Positions 1 through 8,581 of a stretch of 64,000 nucleotides of DNA are shown here, in pieces. The notes below the pieces were generated by a model. It saw nothing but the letters and a program-made list of their open reading frames with translations, was not told the DNA's origin and did not search any database. Position 1 is the first letter of the stretch; each line of letters opens with the position of its first letter. A program made the translations under genes and the position numbers. Origin of the DNA: Sulfitobacter sp. OXR-159. GTDB lineage: Bacteria > Pseudomonadota > Alphaproteobacteria > Rhodobacterales > Rhodobacteraceae. The stretch is from NCBI RefSeq assembly GCF_034377145.1, contig NZ_CP139707.1, forward strand, positions 1,249,001-1,313,000, in the 5' to 3' direction.

Positions 1-139
1 GTTGAGCGGACACTGACTTGGCCCGCGGCAGCAATACAAGCCGGCCCGAATGGCCCAAGGGGCGGCATATGCCGCGGCATGTTGCGAAAGCGCATAGCAA
101 GTTGCAGCCCAGCCGTCAAACACTTGGCCTCTCAGGCGC

Positions 140-1075
140 TTAACTTGCGAATTGGCGCGACGCCTTTGCATCAAGGTCGAGATCGGCAAGGCGCAGCAAA
201 CCCTTCGCCTTTAGGGTTGCGCGCAACTCGGGGGTGTCGGCGCAGACCTCATTGAAAAAGGCGCGTAATCCCGCCTCGCCCCCTTCGGCTTCGATCATGG
301 AAAAAAGCTCATGCATCGACAGCCCGCCGCGATCACGGGGTCGGTTGGGGGCGAGATCGGAACGGTAAGAGCCTTTTTCCAGCCGGTAGCGATAGGCGGC
401 CAGCCAGTCGGGCCAGCTTTTCGCGTGCAGATGCGCCAGATCAATGCCGGGCTGCTGCTCTGGCCCCTCAATCATCGCGTCATTCTGAAAAGCGTTGTGT
501 ATTTGAAGGCGAACGTCGGCCATCCCGGTGCGGACAAAGACCTTTCCGGCCAAATGGCTCAAGAATCCCCCTTTGACGTATTCGCCATAGGTTGGATAAA
601 GCTCCGACACGATCTGCGCCCTCTGCGGGCCGTTTGGAATGAAGGATTTGAAGGCTGTCGCATCGCCTGCCAAAGCCTCCATCGGGCGGATGCGGGCGAT
701 CTTTTGCGCCGCGGGCAGGGCGGCGAGCACCTCTCCCACAGGGTGCTCGGCAACAAGGAATTCGTCCACATCCATATGGATGAGCCAATCCACATCATCC
801 GCGCGGTTATAGGCGCGGGTGGCGTTCTGGCTTTGGCGGACCTGATGCTTTTGCGGGCGTTTGCCACAGAGCTTTTGCCAATAGGCATCATCGCAGGTGA
901 CGACGCGGATCTTGGGGTGGGCTTTCAAACTGTCGAAAGCCTCTGGGTTCTCAGCGTCGAGAAATAGATAGAACCGATGCGCGCCTGCCTCAAGGTGGTA
1001 GGCGGCAAAGCGTCTAATCTCGTCAGCGGGGGCCAAAATTGTGGCAACCAGCCCCCATTTCGTCGTCGTCGTCAT
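140..1075 (-). CDS. Family 2-like glycosyltransferase
   Basis: Predicted cytoplasmic glycosyltransferase of 311 residues, of the GT2-like type (Glyco_tranf_2_4) frequent in marine alphaproteobacteria. Residues about 98-104 read HMDVDEF, an acidic DxD-like motif expected to hold the metal and nucleotide-sugar. The N-terminal part (ILAPADEIRRFAAYHLEAGAHRFYLFLD) resembles the start of the Rossmann-like GT-A fold; only the family assignment is made from this, not the sugar. The ATG is preceded by a GGGGAG ribosome binding site. It is followed on the same strand by nothing in the window, and prfC lies upstream. Donor and acceptor are unknown. Confidence 0.75.
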   Translation of the reverse strand: MTTTTKWGLVATILAPADEIRRFAAYHLEAGAHRFYLFLDAENPEAFDSLKAHPKIRVVTCDDAYWQKLCGKRPQKHQVRQSQNATRAYNRADDVDWLIHMDVDEFLVAEHPVGEVLAALPAAQKIARIRPMEALAGDATAFKSFIPNGPQRAQIVSELYPTYGEYVKGGFLSHLAGKVFVRTGMADVRLQIHNAFQNDAMIEGPEQQPGIDLAHLHAKSWPDWLAAYRYRLEKGSYRSDLAPNRPRDRGGLSMHELFSMIEAEGGEAGLRAFFNEVCADTPELRATLKAKGLLRLADLDLDAKASRQFAS

Positions 1076-1153
1076 CGCGTCTCCCCGGTTGGGTCCAGAA
1101 TGCCATGATTGCGCACGAAATCAAGGCTTACGACCCATACCGGAGAGGCTAAT

Positions 1154-2773
1154 TCAGACCATCATTTCCTTGGTCGCGGTAAGTTTCACATCCGGGTAAT
1201 CACGCTCAACCCGGTCGATGTCCCATTGCAGGCGGGTAAGGTAAACGATGTCGCCGTCGTGGTCATGAGCGATGTGCTGTTTGTTGCTTTCGGTAAACTT
1301 ATCAACGGCTTGTTTCATGCCGTTCACCCAGCGGGCCGAAGTGAATTGCGAGGGCTCAAACCGCACCGGCAGCCCGTATTCCAGCTCGATCCGGCTGGCG
1401 AGCACTTCGAATTGCAACTGGCCAACAACGCCCACAACAAAACCCGAGCCGATGGAGGGTTTGAACACTTTCGCGGCACCTTCTTCGGCAAATTGCATCA
1501 GCGCTTTCTCAAGGTGTTTCGCTTTCAGCGGATCGCCCGCGCGGACCGATTGTAGCAATTCGGGCGCGAAGGAGGGGATACCGCTGACGCGCAGGGCTTC
1601 GCCTTGGGTCAGCGTGTCACCGATGCGCAGCTGCCCGTGGTTGGGGATGCCGATGATGTCACCGGCCCAAGCCTCTTCGGCCAATTCGCGGTCTGAGGCC
1701 AAGAACATCACCGGGTTGGAGATTGTCATCGGTTTTTTCGTGCGCACATGGGTCATTTTCATGCCCCGCTCGAAATGACCCGAGGCGAGGCGGACAAAGG
1801 CCACGCGGTCGCGGTGTTTCGGGTCCATGTTCGCCTGCACTTTGAAGACAAAGCCCGCGACCTTGGTTTCTTCGGGCAAAATCTGACGTGGCGTGGCGGC
1901 TTGGATTTGCGGCTCTGGCCCGTATTTGGCGATGCCTTCCATCAATTCGCGCACGCCGAAAGAGTTGATGGCAGAGCCAAACCAAATCGGCGTCAGCGTC
2001 CCTTCGTGCATGGCCTTGAGGTCCAGAGGCGGCAGCAACTCACGCGCCATCTCCAAATCTTCGCGCAGCTTTTCCAGCAGGGCGGCGGGGACGTGCTGTT
2101 CAAGTTTGGGATCGTCCAGCCCTTCGATCTTGATGCTGTCAGCCACACGGTTCCGGTCGGCGCGGTCCATCAGTTCCAGACGGTCGCGCAGCATGTCATA
2201 GCAGCCCACGAAATCGCGGCCCACACCGATGGGCCAGCTTGCGGGCGTCACGTCGATGGCGAGGTTCTCTTGGATTTCGTCAATGATCTCAAAGGTGTCG
2301 CGGCTCTCGCGGTCCATCTTGTTACAGAAGGTCAGGATCGGCAGATCGCGCATCCGACAGACTTCGAACAGCTTTTGCGTCTGGCTTTCCACACCTTTGG
2401 CGCCGTCGATCACCATCACGGCGGCATCCACCGCCGTCAGCGTGCGGTAGGTATCTTCCGAAAAATCCGAGTGGCCGGGTGTGTCGACGAGGTTGAACCG
2501 GTAGTTGGTGTCACCGCTGTGGAAATCGAACGACATGGCCGAGGCCGAGACCGAAATCCCCCGGTCCTTTTCCATCGCCATAAAGTCAGACCGCGTGCGC
2601 CGCGCTTCGCCCTTGGCGCGCACTTGGCCAGCCATCTGAATGGCCCCGCCGAACAGGAGGAACTTTTCAGTCAGCGTGGTCTTGCCCGCGTCAGGGTGGC
2701 TGATGATCGCAAAGGTGCGACGGCGCGCGATCTCGGCGGGCAGGGCGGGGCGGTTTTGCGGCGTGTCCAACAT
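1154..2773 (-). CDS. prfC: Peptide chain release factor 3
   Basis: GTPase that recycles RF1 and RF2 from the ribosome after termination. The 539-residue protein has the translational GTPase motifs: P-loop SHPDAGKTT (residues 25-33), DTPGHSDF (G3) and NKMD (G4), followed by domain II and the RF3-specific C-terminal region. I chose the internal ATG giving MLDTPQNRPALPAE because this matches the usual N-terminus of the family; the frame is open for 24 more codons upstream (to 2845), but these look like untranslated sequence. Divergent from the SnoaL-like gene, about 100 bp apart. Confidence 0.95.
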   Translation of the reverse strand: MLDTPQNRPALPAEIARRRTFAIISHPDAGKTTLTEKFLLFGGAIQMAGQVRAKGEARRTRSDFMAMEKDRGISVSASAMSFDFHSGDTNYRFNLVDTPGHSDFSEDTYRTLTAVDAAVMVIDGAKGVESQTQKLFEVCRMRDLPILTFCNKMDRESRDTFEIIDEIQENLAIDVTPASWPIGVGRDFVGCYDMLRDRLELMDRADRNRVADSIKIEGLDDPKLEQHVPAALLEKLREDLEMARELLPPLDLKAMHEGTLTPIWFGSAINSFGVRELMEGIAKYGPEPQIQAATPRQILPEETKVAGFVFKVQANMDPKHRDRVAFVRLASGHFERGMKMTHVRTKKPMTISNPVMFLASDRELAEEAWAGDIIGIPNHGQLRIGDTLTQGEALRVSGIPSFAPELLQSVRAGDPLKAKHLEKALMQFAEEGAAKVFKPSIGSGFVVGVVGQLQFEVLASRIELEYGLPVRFEPSQFTSARWVNGMKQAVDKFTESNKQHIAHDHDGDIVYLTRLQWDIDRVERDYPDVKLTATKEMMV

Positions 2774-2877
2774 CCGCCCCATATAGGCTGCGCCGCGACC
2801 GGGCGCAATCTGGCCATTGCTGCGAATCGGCTCTGGGCCTAGCATGAGAACATAAGTGGTACATGGAGGGATTTGCG

Positions 2878-3261
2878 ATGGAACTGAAAGAGATTGCTCA
2901 AGAGTTGGTAAACGGCTGCCGGGCCGGTGCCGCCAAGGTGCGCGAGAACCTAGATAAATTATATGCCGAAGATGCCGTTTCGGTAGAGGCCGCGGATATG
3001 GGCGGGCAGGGGCGTGAGACCCATGGGATCAAGGCGATCCACGGCAAACACGACTGGTGGGAAAACGCCATGGAAGAGCACGCGACTGAAGTCTCTGGCC
3101 CGTTTTATTTCGGCGATGAGCAGTTCAGCGCAATCTTCAAGGTCGACGCCACCGACAAGCAAAGCGGCGACCGCTTTCAGATGGAAGAGATCGGCGTTTA
3201 CCACGTGAAAGACGGCAAAATCGTCCGGGAAGAGTTTCACTACGCCGTTGAGGCCCCCTAA
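2878..3261 (+). CDS. SnoaL-like/NTF2-fold protein
   Basis: Small 127-residue protein with the look of the SnoaL-like (NTF2 superfamily) fold: an N-terminal helix, a conserved GIKAIHGKHDWWE stretch and a C-terminal strand ending VKDGKIVREEFHYAVE, typical of the family. These proteins are usually ligand-binding or of unknown role. The ATG at 2878 is chosen over the in-frame ATG at 2863 because GGAGGG sits 8 bases upstream. The stop overlaps the stop of the convergent Hint-domain gene. The function is not known. Confidence 0.75.
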   Translation: MELKEIAQELVNGCRAGAAKVRENLDKLYAEDAVSVEAADMGGQGRETHGIKAIHGKHDWWENAMEEHATEVSGPFYFGDEQFSAIFKVDATDKQSGDRFQMEEIGVYHVKDGKIVREEFHYAVEAP

Positions 3262-4271
3262 CGGGTTGAGGCTTTGCGCAGCAGCGCCGCCGCATCGGGG
3301 CGGTTGAGCAACGCCTCGGCCAGATCGAGCCCGGCGTGGGGCAGGTCGGAATGGCCGGGGATCACCTCGCCCAAGGCCGCGGCCATTTCCGGCGGTAGGA
3401 CAGAGCGGGTTCGGCTGTCGACCAGCATGGATTCGGCGGCGATCCCCTCGGCATAGATGATCTGATGACTGTCAAACAGCAGTTGGAAGTAGTCGACAAA
3501 GCCGCCGTCCTGCACCGTCACGCTGTCACCGTTCACCAGATGCCGCGCCTTCACCAGCAATTCGGACCGGCCCGCACCCATCTCATCGCTGCGTTGATAG
3601 ATGAAAAGCCGGTGGTCGGGGCTGACGATCAGGTCATGTTCGTTGTTCAGCGTGCCTGCCTGAATGCGGATCGGGGCGAATTCGCCCACCGCGCGCAGGG
3701 TGCTTTGACCGATCCAGCGTAGGGTTTGAATGCCATCGTCGCGGGTCAGGATGCGGTCACCGATATGGAGGTCTTCGATGCGGCGTAGCTCGCCGGTGCT
3801 GAGCGAGATATGGGTGCCGCGTGTGAAGGACACGCAGGCCAGTTGGCCGAATTTCTGCTGCGCGGTTTGGGTATCAATCCCAACAATGCGGTAGCCCGTT
3901 TGTGGGGTCAGCGGCCCCAGAGGCAAGAGGTAAACCTCAGCGGCGCGCCCTTGGCCATCGACCTCGACCAGCAGGAGCGCCTCTTGGGTCTGGCCGTCGG
4001 GCGACATCAGTGTGAGCAGGCTGTCGAGATGCAGGTCAGCGCCGGGGGTGCCCACGCCGGTATCCTCGGCAAGCTGCAATTGATCCCCCGGCAGGGTCAG
4101 CAGAGACAGGCGCTGTGGCTCCGCCGCGCGGTCCAACTCATAGACATCATCCAACACCAATTCGGCGGCAAAACTCAGCGCATCGCCCATATTCGCCCCG
4201 TCGCTCGCGCGGAGTTGTGCGGCACGGTAGACGGCAATGGTCTGGGCAGGGGCGGTGCGGGTGCGGGACAT
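3258..4271 (-). CDS. Hint-domain protein
   Basis: 337-residue protein with a Hint (hedgehog/intein) module of the type common in roseobacters. The module begins at a Cys (ACVSFTRGTHISLSTGE, about residue 146) and continues with GDRILTRDDGIQTLRWIG and the block SPDHRLFI. An intein would need a C-terminal His-Asn and a +1 Cys/Ser/Thr; I do not see these, so autoprocessing or protein splicing is not demonstrated. The N-terminal part (residues 1-140) has no recognised domain; it may mediate secretion or binding. I used the ATG at 4271 giving MSRTRTAPAQ; an upstream in-frame start would add 41 atypical residues. Confidence 0.75.
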   Translation of the reverse strand: MSRTRTAPAQTIAVYRAAQLRASDGANMGDALSFAAELVLDDVYELDRAAEPQRLSLLTLPGDQLQLAEDTGVGTPGADLHLDSLLTLMSPDGQTQEALLLVEVDGQGRAAEVYLLPLGPLTPQTGYRIVGIDTQTAQQKFGQLACVSFTRGTHISLSTGELRRIEDLHIGDRILTRDDGIQTLRWIGQSTLRAVGEFAPIRIQAGTLNNEHDLIVSPDHRLFIYQRSDEMGAGRSELLVKARHLVNGDSVTVQDGGFVDYFQLLFDSHQIIYAEGIAAESMLVDSRTRSVLPPEMAAALGEVIPGHSDLPHAGLDLAEALLNRPDAAALLRKASTR

Positions 4272-4409
4272 GACGGGCCTTTGGTTCAGGGGCTTTCGCC
4301 AGCGAGATAAGGTAGAATTGTGGCCCGCATGGGTCAAGGCTCGGGTGATTTGCTGGCATTGGCCGCAGGGCGTGGTAGGCATATGCAAATGCATAGGAGG
4401 AATCGCAAA

Positions 4410-5189
4410 ATGGATTTGGGAATCAAGGGGAAGAAGGCGCTGGTCTGTGCCTCATCCAAAGGGCTTGGCCTTGGCTGCGCCGAAGCGCTGGCGGCGGCAG
4501 GGGTCAACCTTGTGATGAACGCACGCGGCGCAGAGGCGCTTGAGGCGTCGGCAGAACGTATCCGTCAGGACTATGGCGTCGAGGTCGTCACCGTGGCGGC
4601 GGATGTGGCCACCGAAGAGGGGCAGGCGCTGGTCATCAAGGCCGCTGAGGGCTGTGACATTCTCGTCAACAACGCGGGTGGCCCGCCTCCGGGGATGTGG
4701 CATGACTGGGACCGCGAAGATTTCATCAAGGCGCTCGACGCGAATATGTTGGCCCCCATCGCGTTGATCAAAGCGCTGGTGCCCGGCATGATGGAGCGCG
4801 GCTGGGGTCGGGTCGTGAACATCACCAGCCAGTCGGTGCGCGCGCCGATTGCTGTCTTAGGGCTGAGTAACTCGGCACGGACCGGGCTTACGGGCTATGT
4901 CGCGGGCACCGCGCGTCAGGTCGCGGGCAAGGGGGTCACGATCAACAACCTGCTGCCGGGCATCCATGCCACCGACCGCGCGGATTCGCTGGATGCGGGT
5001 GTGGTCAAGGCGAAGGGTATCACGCTGGACGAGGCCCGCGCCGAGCGGCAGGCGGGCATTCCCGCAGGCCGCTACGGCACCCGTGATGAATTCGGCGCGA
5101 CCTGTGCGTTCCTTTGTTCGCAGCACGCGGGCTTCATCGTGGGTCAGAACCTGCTGCTGGATGGCGGCGGCACCAATCTCACCATGTAA
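4410..5189 (+). CDS. SDR family oxidoreductase
   Basis: Classical short-chain dehydrogenase/reductase of 259 residues. The NAD(P)-binding glycine motif appears as ASSKGLGLG (residues 14-22) and NNAGG follows at about 88-92. The catalytic Ser is in ITSQSVRAP; the usual YxxxK tetrad Tyr is not obvious, because the segment reads LSNSARTGLTGYVAGTARQ, with Ser at the Tyr position. This is a variant seen in a subgroup of SDRs, so activity should not be assumed. The AGGAGG ribosome binding site 9 bases upstream of ATG 4410 fixes the start. Substrate unknown. Confidence 0.85.
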   Translation: MDLGIKGKKALVCASSKGLGLGCAEALAAAGVNLVMNARGAEALEASAERIRQDYGVEVVTVAADVATEEGQALVIKAAEGCDILVNNAGGPPPGMWHDWDREDFIKALDANMLAPIALIKALVPGMMERGWGRVVNITSQSVRAPIAVLGLSNSARTGLTGYVAGTARQVAGKGVTINNLLPGIHATDRADSLDAGVVKAKGITLDEARAERQAGIPAGRYGTRDEFGATCAFLCSQHAGFIVGQNLLLDGGGTNLTM

Positions 5190-5197
5190 GCAAAGCT

Positions 5198-5221
5198 TGG
5201 CCGGGACGCGCGTCCCGGCCA
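5198..5221 (+). terminator. Perfect GC hairpin after the SDR gene
   Basis: A perfect 24-base inverted repeat (TGGCCGGGACGC paired with GCGTCCCGGCCA) starts 8 bases after the SDR stop. There is no T-run behind it, so it is a terminator-like or 3'-end-protecting hairpin rather than a textbook intrinsic terminator. Confidence 0.45.
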
Positions 5222-5331
5222 TTGCGCTTCGCATCGGATCACATTCCTGACAGCAGCGGTTTCAGCGCTGGCGGGGATTGAGGGCGGCGGCTAACCCTTG
5301 AGGGTCAGCTTTTCGCAAAAGGTCCGTCCGC

Positions 5332-6690
5332 ATGCAAACCACCGTTCTTGTCCTTCTTTTCGCGGCCATAATCCTTGCCAGCCTGCTGGTGGCCCCGCGC
5401 CGCGCAACGGTCGAAGGCTTCTTTGGCGGGGCCAACGCGGCGGGCCGTGCACCGGGGCTTTGGGTGCTGGTGCTAAGCCAAGTCACCACATGGATTTTCG
5501 CCCGCAGCCTGATGAACGCCGCGATCTTAGGCTATTTCTACGGCATCGCAGGCACACTGGCCTATGCGGCCTATTATGGCTCATTCCTTACGGGCGGCTA
5601 TATCGTCGGCCACCTGCGCCGCGGCGGGGCGCGCTCGGTGCAGGACTGGCTGGGCGGGCAGTTCGGGAGCGCGGGCACGACGGCCTATAACCTCGTGATC
5701 GGGCTGCGGCTGCTGTCCGAGGTCTTTGCCAATCTGCTGGTCGTCGCGCTGATTTTCGAGGCTGTCTGGCCCGGGTCTGGCACGCTGGCGGTGCTGATCG
5801 TTGCAGCTTTGGGCTTTGGCTATTCGGCATGGGGCGGGCTTTCCGCCGCGCTGCGCACGGATGTGGTGCAGATGCTGGTCTTTCTTGTTGTTTTCGGCCT
5901 TGCGCTTGGCGCGCTGCTGCTGAGCCCGGGGTTCGAGCTTGGCGCGGTGCTGAGTGCGCCGGGCGTCTCGGGGTCCTACAACGGTTGGGTGCTTTTGGCG
6001 GTCGCCCTGTTGCAGGTCTTTTCCTACCCCGCCCATGACCCGGTGATGATGGACCGCGGCTTTCTGGCCGATGAGGCAACCACGCGGGCCTCTTTCCTGC
6101 ACGCCTTTTGGATTTCGACACTCTGCATCATCGGCTTTGGCTTTTTCGGCATCCAAGCCAGCCTGACCGGTGCGGCCTATGAAGGCGAATTGATCGGCAC
6201 ATGGGGGCAGATGTTTCCGGGCTGGATTTTCGTGGCGCTGATGCTGTCGCTGCTCGTCTCGGCGCTGTCGACGCTCGATTCCGCATTGGCCTCGGCCGCG
6301 CGGCTGATGGTCGAAGAATGGCGCATCGCGCCGCGCAGCCTGAGGGGCGGGCGGCTGGTGATGGCGGGGTTCATGGCGCTTGGTGCGCTGTTGACGCTCT
6401 GGGGCAATGCCACGCTTTTCGATGCCGTGGCGGTCAGCGGGACCGCGTCGATGTTCCTTACCCCGGTGCTGCTGGTGGGGCTGGTGGCGGGGCGCCGCAT
6501 CGCGGTCTGGAGTTACCTCGCCGCCTTTGCCGCCGCGATGCTGGGGGCTGCGGCCTATTTCGCGCGGGGCTGGGCGCCGGTGGCGACCCTCCTGCCCGAG
6601 GGGCATAAATACGAGCAATTGTTGGTGGTTTGCGTGATCGTGCTGCTGGCCGGGTTCGCAGCGGTGCTTGCGGGGGCGCGGCGGGGCTGA
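5332..6690 (+). CDS. Sodium:solute symporter family permease
   Basis: Inner-membrane transporter of the SSS family (452 residues, about 12-13 hydrophobic segments). The pattern AWGGLSAALRTDVVQ (about residues 164-178) matches the SSS signature region with the GG and TD(V/I)Q elements, and a first helix starts directly at the N-terminus (MQTTVLVLLFAAIILASLL). Na+ or H+ coupled uptake of an organic solute is expected; the substrate cannot be read from the sequence. It is followed after 42 bp by an ABC ATPase gene on the same strand, and may be co-transcribed with it. Confidence 0.85.
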   Translation: MQTTVLVLLFAAIILASLLVAPRRATVEGFFGGANAAGRAPGLWVLVLSQVTTWIFARSLMNAAILGYFYGIAGTLAYAAYYGSFLTGGYIVGHLRRGGARSVQDWLGGQFGSAGTTAYNLVIGLRLLSEVFANLLVVALIFEAVWPGSGTLAVLIVAALGFGYSAWGGLSAALRTDVVQMLVFLVVFGLALGALLLSPGFELGAVLSAPGVSGSYNGWVLLAVALLQVFSYPAHDPVMMDRGFLADEATTRASFLHAFWISTLCIIGFGFFGIQASLTGAAYEGELIGTWGQMFPGWIFVALMLSLLVSALSTLDSALASAARLMVEEWRIAPRSLRGGRLVMAGFMALGALLTLWGNATLFDAVAVSGTASMFLTPVLLVGLVAGRRIAVWSYLAAFAAAMLGAAAYFARGWAPVATLLPEGHKYEQLLVVCVIVLLAGFAAVLAGARRG

Positions 6691-6732
6691 TAGCTGGGTT
6701 TCCGAGTGATTTGATCGGATACCGCAGTTTCC

Positions 6733-7821
6733 ATGAGTGACCCCACCCCCCGACTGGAAATCCGCAATTTGCGCCGCGCCTATGGCGGGCGGCAGGTTGT
6801 CGATGACGTGTCTTTGCAGATCATGCCGGGGCAGGTGACCTGCCTGCTCGGCCCCTCGGGCTGCGGCAAATCCACCACGCTGCGCATGATCGCGGGCGTT
6901 GAGATGCAAGACAGCGGCACGATCCACGTCGATGGCAAGCTGATCTGCGACACCATGTTCCGCGTCCCCCCAGAGCGGCGCGAGATTGGGCTGATGTTTC
7001 AGGATTTCGCCCTGTTCCCGCATCTGAGCGTGGCCGACAACGTGGGCTTTGGCCTCAAGAAGGGCACCAAGGCCGAGAAGCGCAAGCGGATTGAGGAATT
7101 GCTCGAACGGGTGGACCTTCTGCGCTATATCGACGGCTATCCGCACCAGCTTTCGGGCGGGGAGCAGCAGCGCGTGGCGCTGGCCCGTGCGTTGGCACCG
7201 CAGCCGCGCATCATGCTGATGGATGAGCCGTTTTCAGGCCTCGACAACCGTTTGCGCGACGGCATCCGCGATGAGACCCTGAGCATCCTGAAAGAAGAGG
7301 ACACTGCTGTTCTGCTGGTCACCCATGAGCCGGATGAGGCGATGCGCATGGCCGATGAGATCGCGCTGATGCGCGACGGCAAGATCGTCCAGCAGGGCGC
7401 GCCCTATAACGTCTATACGCGGCCCGTCGATCGCGCCTCTGTCGCATTTTTCAGCGATGCCAATGTGCTTGAGGCCACGGTGACCGGGGCGCTGGCCGAT
7501 ACCGTCTTTGGCCAATTCCTTGCCCCGGGGGTGCCCGATGGCACGCCGGTAAATATTGTCTTTCGCCCGCAACACCTGCGCATCGACTTTGACCGGGCGG
7601 GCAAAGGCCCACGCCCCACGGCGACCGATGGCACCCCGGCCCGGGCCGTGGTGGAACGCGCGCGCTTTATGGGGAACGAAAGCCTTGTTGAATTTGTGTT
7701 GGAAGAGGACGGATCGCGGCTCAAGGCCACGGTGCCGAATGTCTTTTTGCCGCAACCCGGCGCCGTCATGTGGCTGACCGTGCGCCGCGACCGCTGCTTC
7801 GTCTTTCCGGTGATGGCATGA
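6733..7821 (+). CDS. ABC transporter ATP-binding protein (Fe3+/spermidine-type)
   Basis: 362-residue ATPase subunit of an ABC importer of the iron(III)/polyamine class. Walker A is GPSGCGKST (residues 40-48), the Q-loop follows in FQDFALFPHL, the signature is LSGGEQQ (140-146), Walker B is IMLMDEP (160-166) and the H-loop His is in VTHEP. A C-terminal TOBE-like regulatory region (about 250-362) follows. No permease or binding-protein gene is next to it, so the partner must be encoded elsewhere; the neighbours are an SSS symporter and two Lin0512 genes. Its TGA overlaps the ATG of the first Lin0512 gene, so translation is probably coupled. Confidence 0.9.
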   Translation: MSDPTPRLEIRNLRRAYGGRQVVDDVSLQIMPGQVTCLLGPSGCGKSTTLRMIAGVEMQDSGTIHVDGKLICDTMFRVPPERREIGLMFQDFALFPHLSVADNVGFGLKKGTKAEKRKRIEELLERVDLLRYIDGYPHQLSGGEQQRVALARALAPQPRIMLMDEPFSGLDNRLRDGIRDETLSILKEEDTAVLLVTHEPDEAMRMADEIALMRDGKIVQQGAPYNVYTRPVDRASVAFFSDANVLEATVTGALADTVFGQFLAPGVPDGTPVNIVFRPQHLRIDFDRAGKGPRPTATDGTPARAVVERARFMGNESLVEFVLEEDGSRLKATVPNVFLPQPGAVMWLTVRRDRCFVFPVMA

Positions 7822-8168
7822 CGCCCCTGATGGTAGAATTCGGCATGGGGTCGTCCCTGCGCCGGGCCGACTATACGCAGGCCGCGACACGCGCGGTGCA
7901 GGATGCGCTGTGGCATAACTCGATCAATCTGGCAGAGCTTTTTGGTTTCGATAGGTCCGCCATGCGGATCATCCTCGACGTGGGCGTGCAACGGCCCGAT
8001 CTGGTCGACCCCGAAGCGCTGCGCGCGGTCTTTCCCTATGGCGAGGTGACGGTGAACCTGCATCACGGCGGGTTGGATGTGCCGCGCCCCGAAGGAGAGG
8101 GGAACCCAACCGTCATGGCGAATGTGGCCCTTTCCGTCGGTTTCGACATGGAGCCTGCCGATGACTGA
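7818..8168 (+). CDS. Lin0512 family protein, first copy
   Basis: 116-residue protein of the uncharacterised Lin0512 family. It shares its N-terminal core, VEFGMGSSLRRADYTQAATRAVQDAL, with the next gene (IEMGMGNDLHGMDYTKAAARAIEDAL), followed by a predicted strand-rich middle part and a C-terminal part with a conserved Gly-Gly-Leu (GGLDVPRPEG). No catalytic or binding residues are identifiable. The start overlaps the ABC ATPase stop (ATGA) and the stop overlaps the next gene by 8 bp, so the trio is very likely one operon. Function unknown. Confidence 0.8.
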   Translation: MTPLMVEFGMGSSLRRADYTQAATRAVQDALWHNSINLAELFGFDRSAMRIILDVGVQRPDLVDPEALRAVFPYGEVTVNLHHGGLDVPRPEGEGNPTVMANVALSVGFDMEPADD

Positions 8169-8517
8169 GCAGCGGATCATCATCGAGATGGGCATGGGCA
8201 ACGATCTGCACGGGATGGACTATACCAAAGCCGCCGCCCGCGCGATCGAGGATGCCCTGCGCCATTCCTCTCTGCCGCTTTTCGGCGCGCTTGACGTGAC
8301 CCCGGACCAAATGCGCGTGCAGGTTACCGTGGCGGTGCAAGAGCCTGAAAAGGTGGATGTCGACGCGCTGGTGGCCAATCTGCCGCGTGGCCGGGCCGAG
8401 GTACGTGCCGTGAAGGGCGGGCTGAACGTGCCGACGGGGCAGGATACCATCGTGATCGCGCAGGCGAGTGTCGAGGCGTTCTTGCCGCTGCAGACCGGTT
8501 GGCAACTGAATGACTGA
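8161..8517 (+). CDS. Lin0512 family protein, second copy
   Basis: 118-residue paralogue of the upstream gene, with the same GMG-x-DY(T)-A core and a matching C-terminal GGLNVPTGQD. The two proteins differ most around residues 36-60 (LFGFDRSAMRI versus LFGALDVTPDQMRV). They overlap by 8 bp, which suggests equimolar synthesis and possibly a heterodimer (inference). The function is unknown. The gene ends shortly before a GC hairpin. Confidence 0.8.
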   Translation: MTEQRIIIEMGMGNDLHGMDYTKAAARAIEDALRHSSLPLFGALDVTPDQMRVQVTVAVQEPEKVDVDALVANLPRGRAEVRAVKGGLNVPTGQDTIVIAQASVEAFLPLQTGWQLND

Positions 8518-8526
8518 GCCGGGGGG

Positions 8527-8546
8527 CAGACCGTCCGGGCGGTCTG
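8527..8546. terminator. Hairpin between Lin0512 genes and WYL regulator
   Basis: CAGACCG pairs with CGGTCTG around a 6-base loop, 10 bases after the second Lin0512 stop and between two convergent genes. No T-run follows, so it is a weak terminator candidate. Confidence 0.3.
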
Positions 8547-8581
8547 GGTCAGCCCGGCGCACCTGCGCCCTTGATTCCGGG

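Noticed and set aside
1748..2842. 364-codon forward frame inside prfC
   Set aside because: Shadow of prfC; no recognisable protein.
5581..7146. 521-codon frame opposite the symporter and ABC ATPase genes
   Set aside because: Spans two genes with clear motifs; composition rich in Arg, Gln and His as in other shadow frames.
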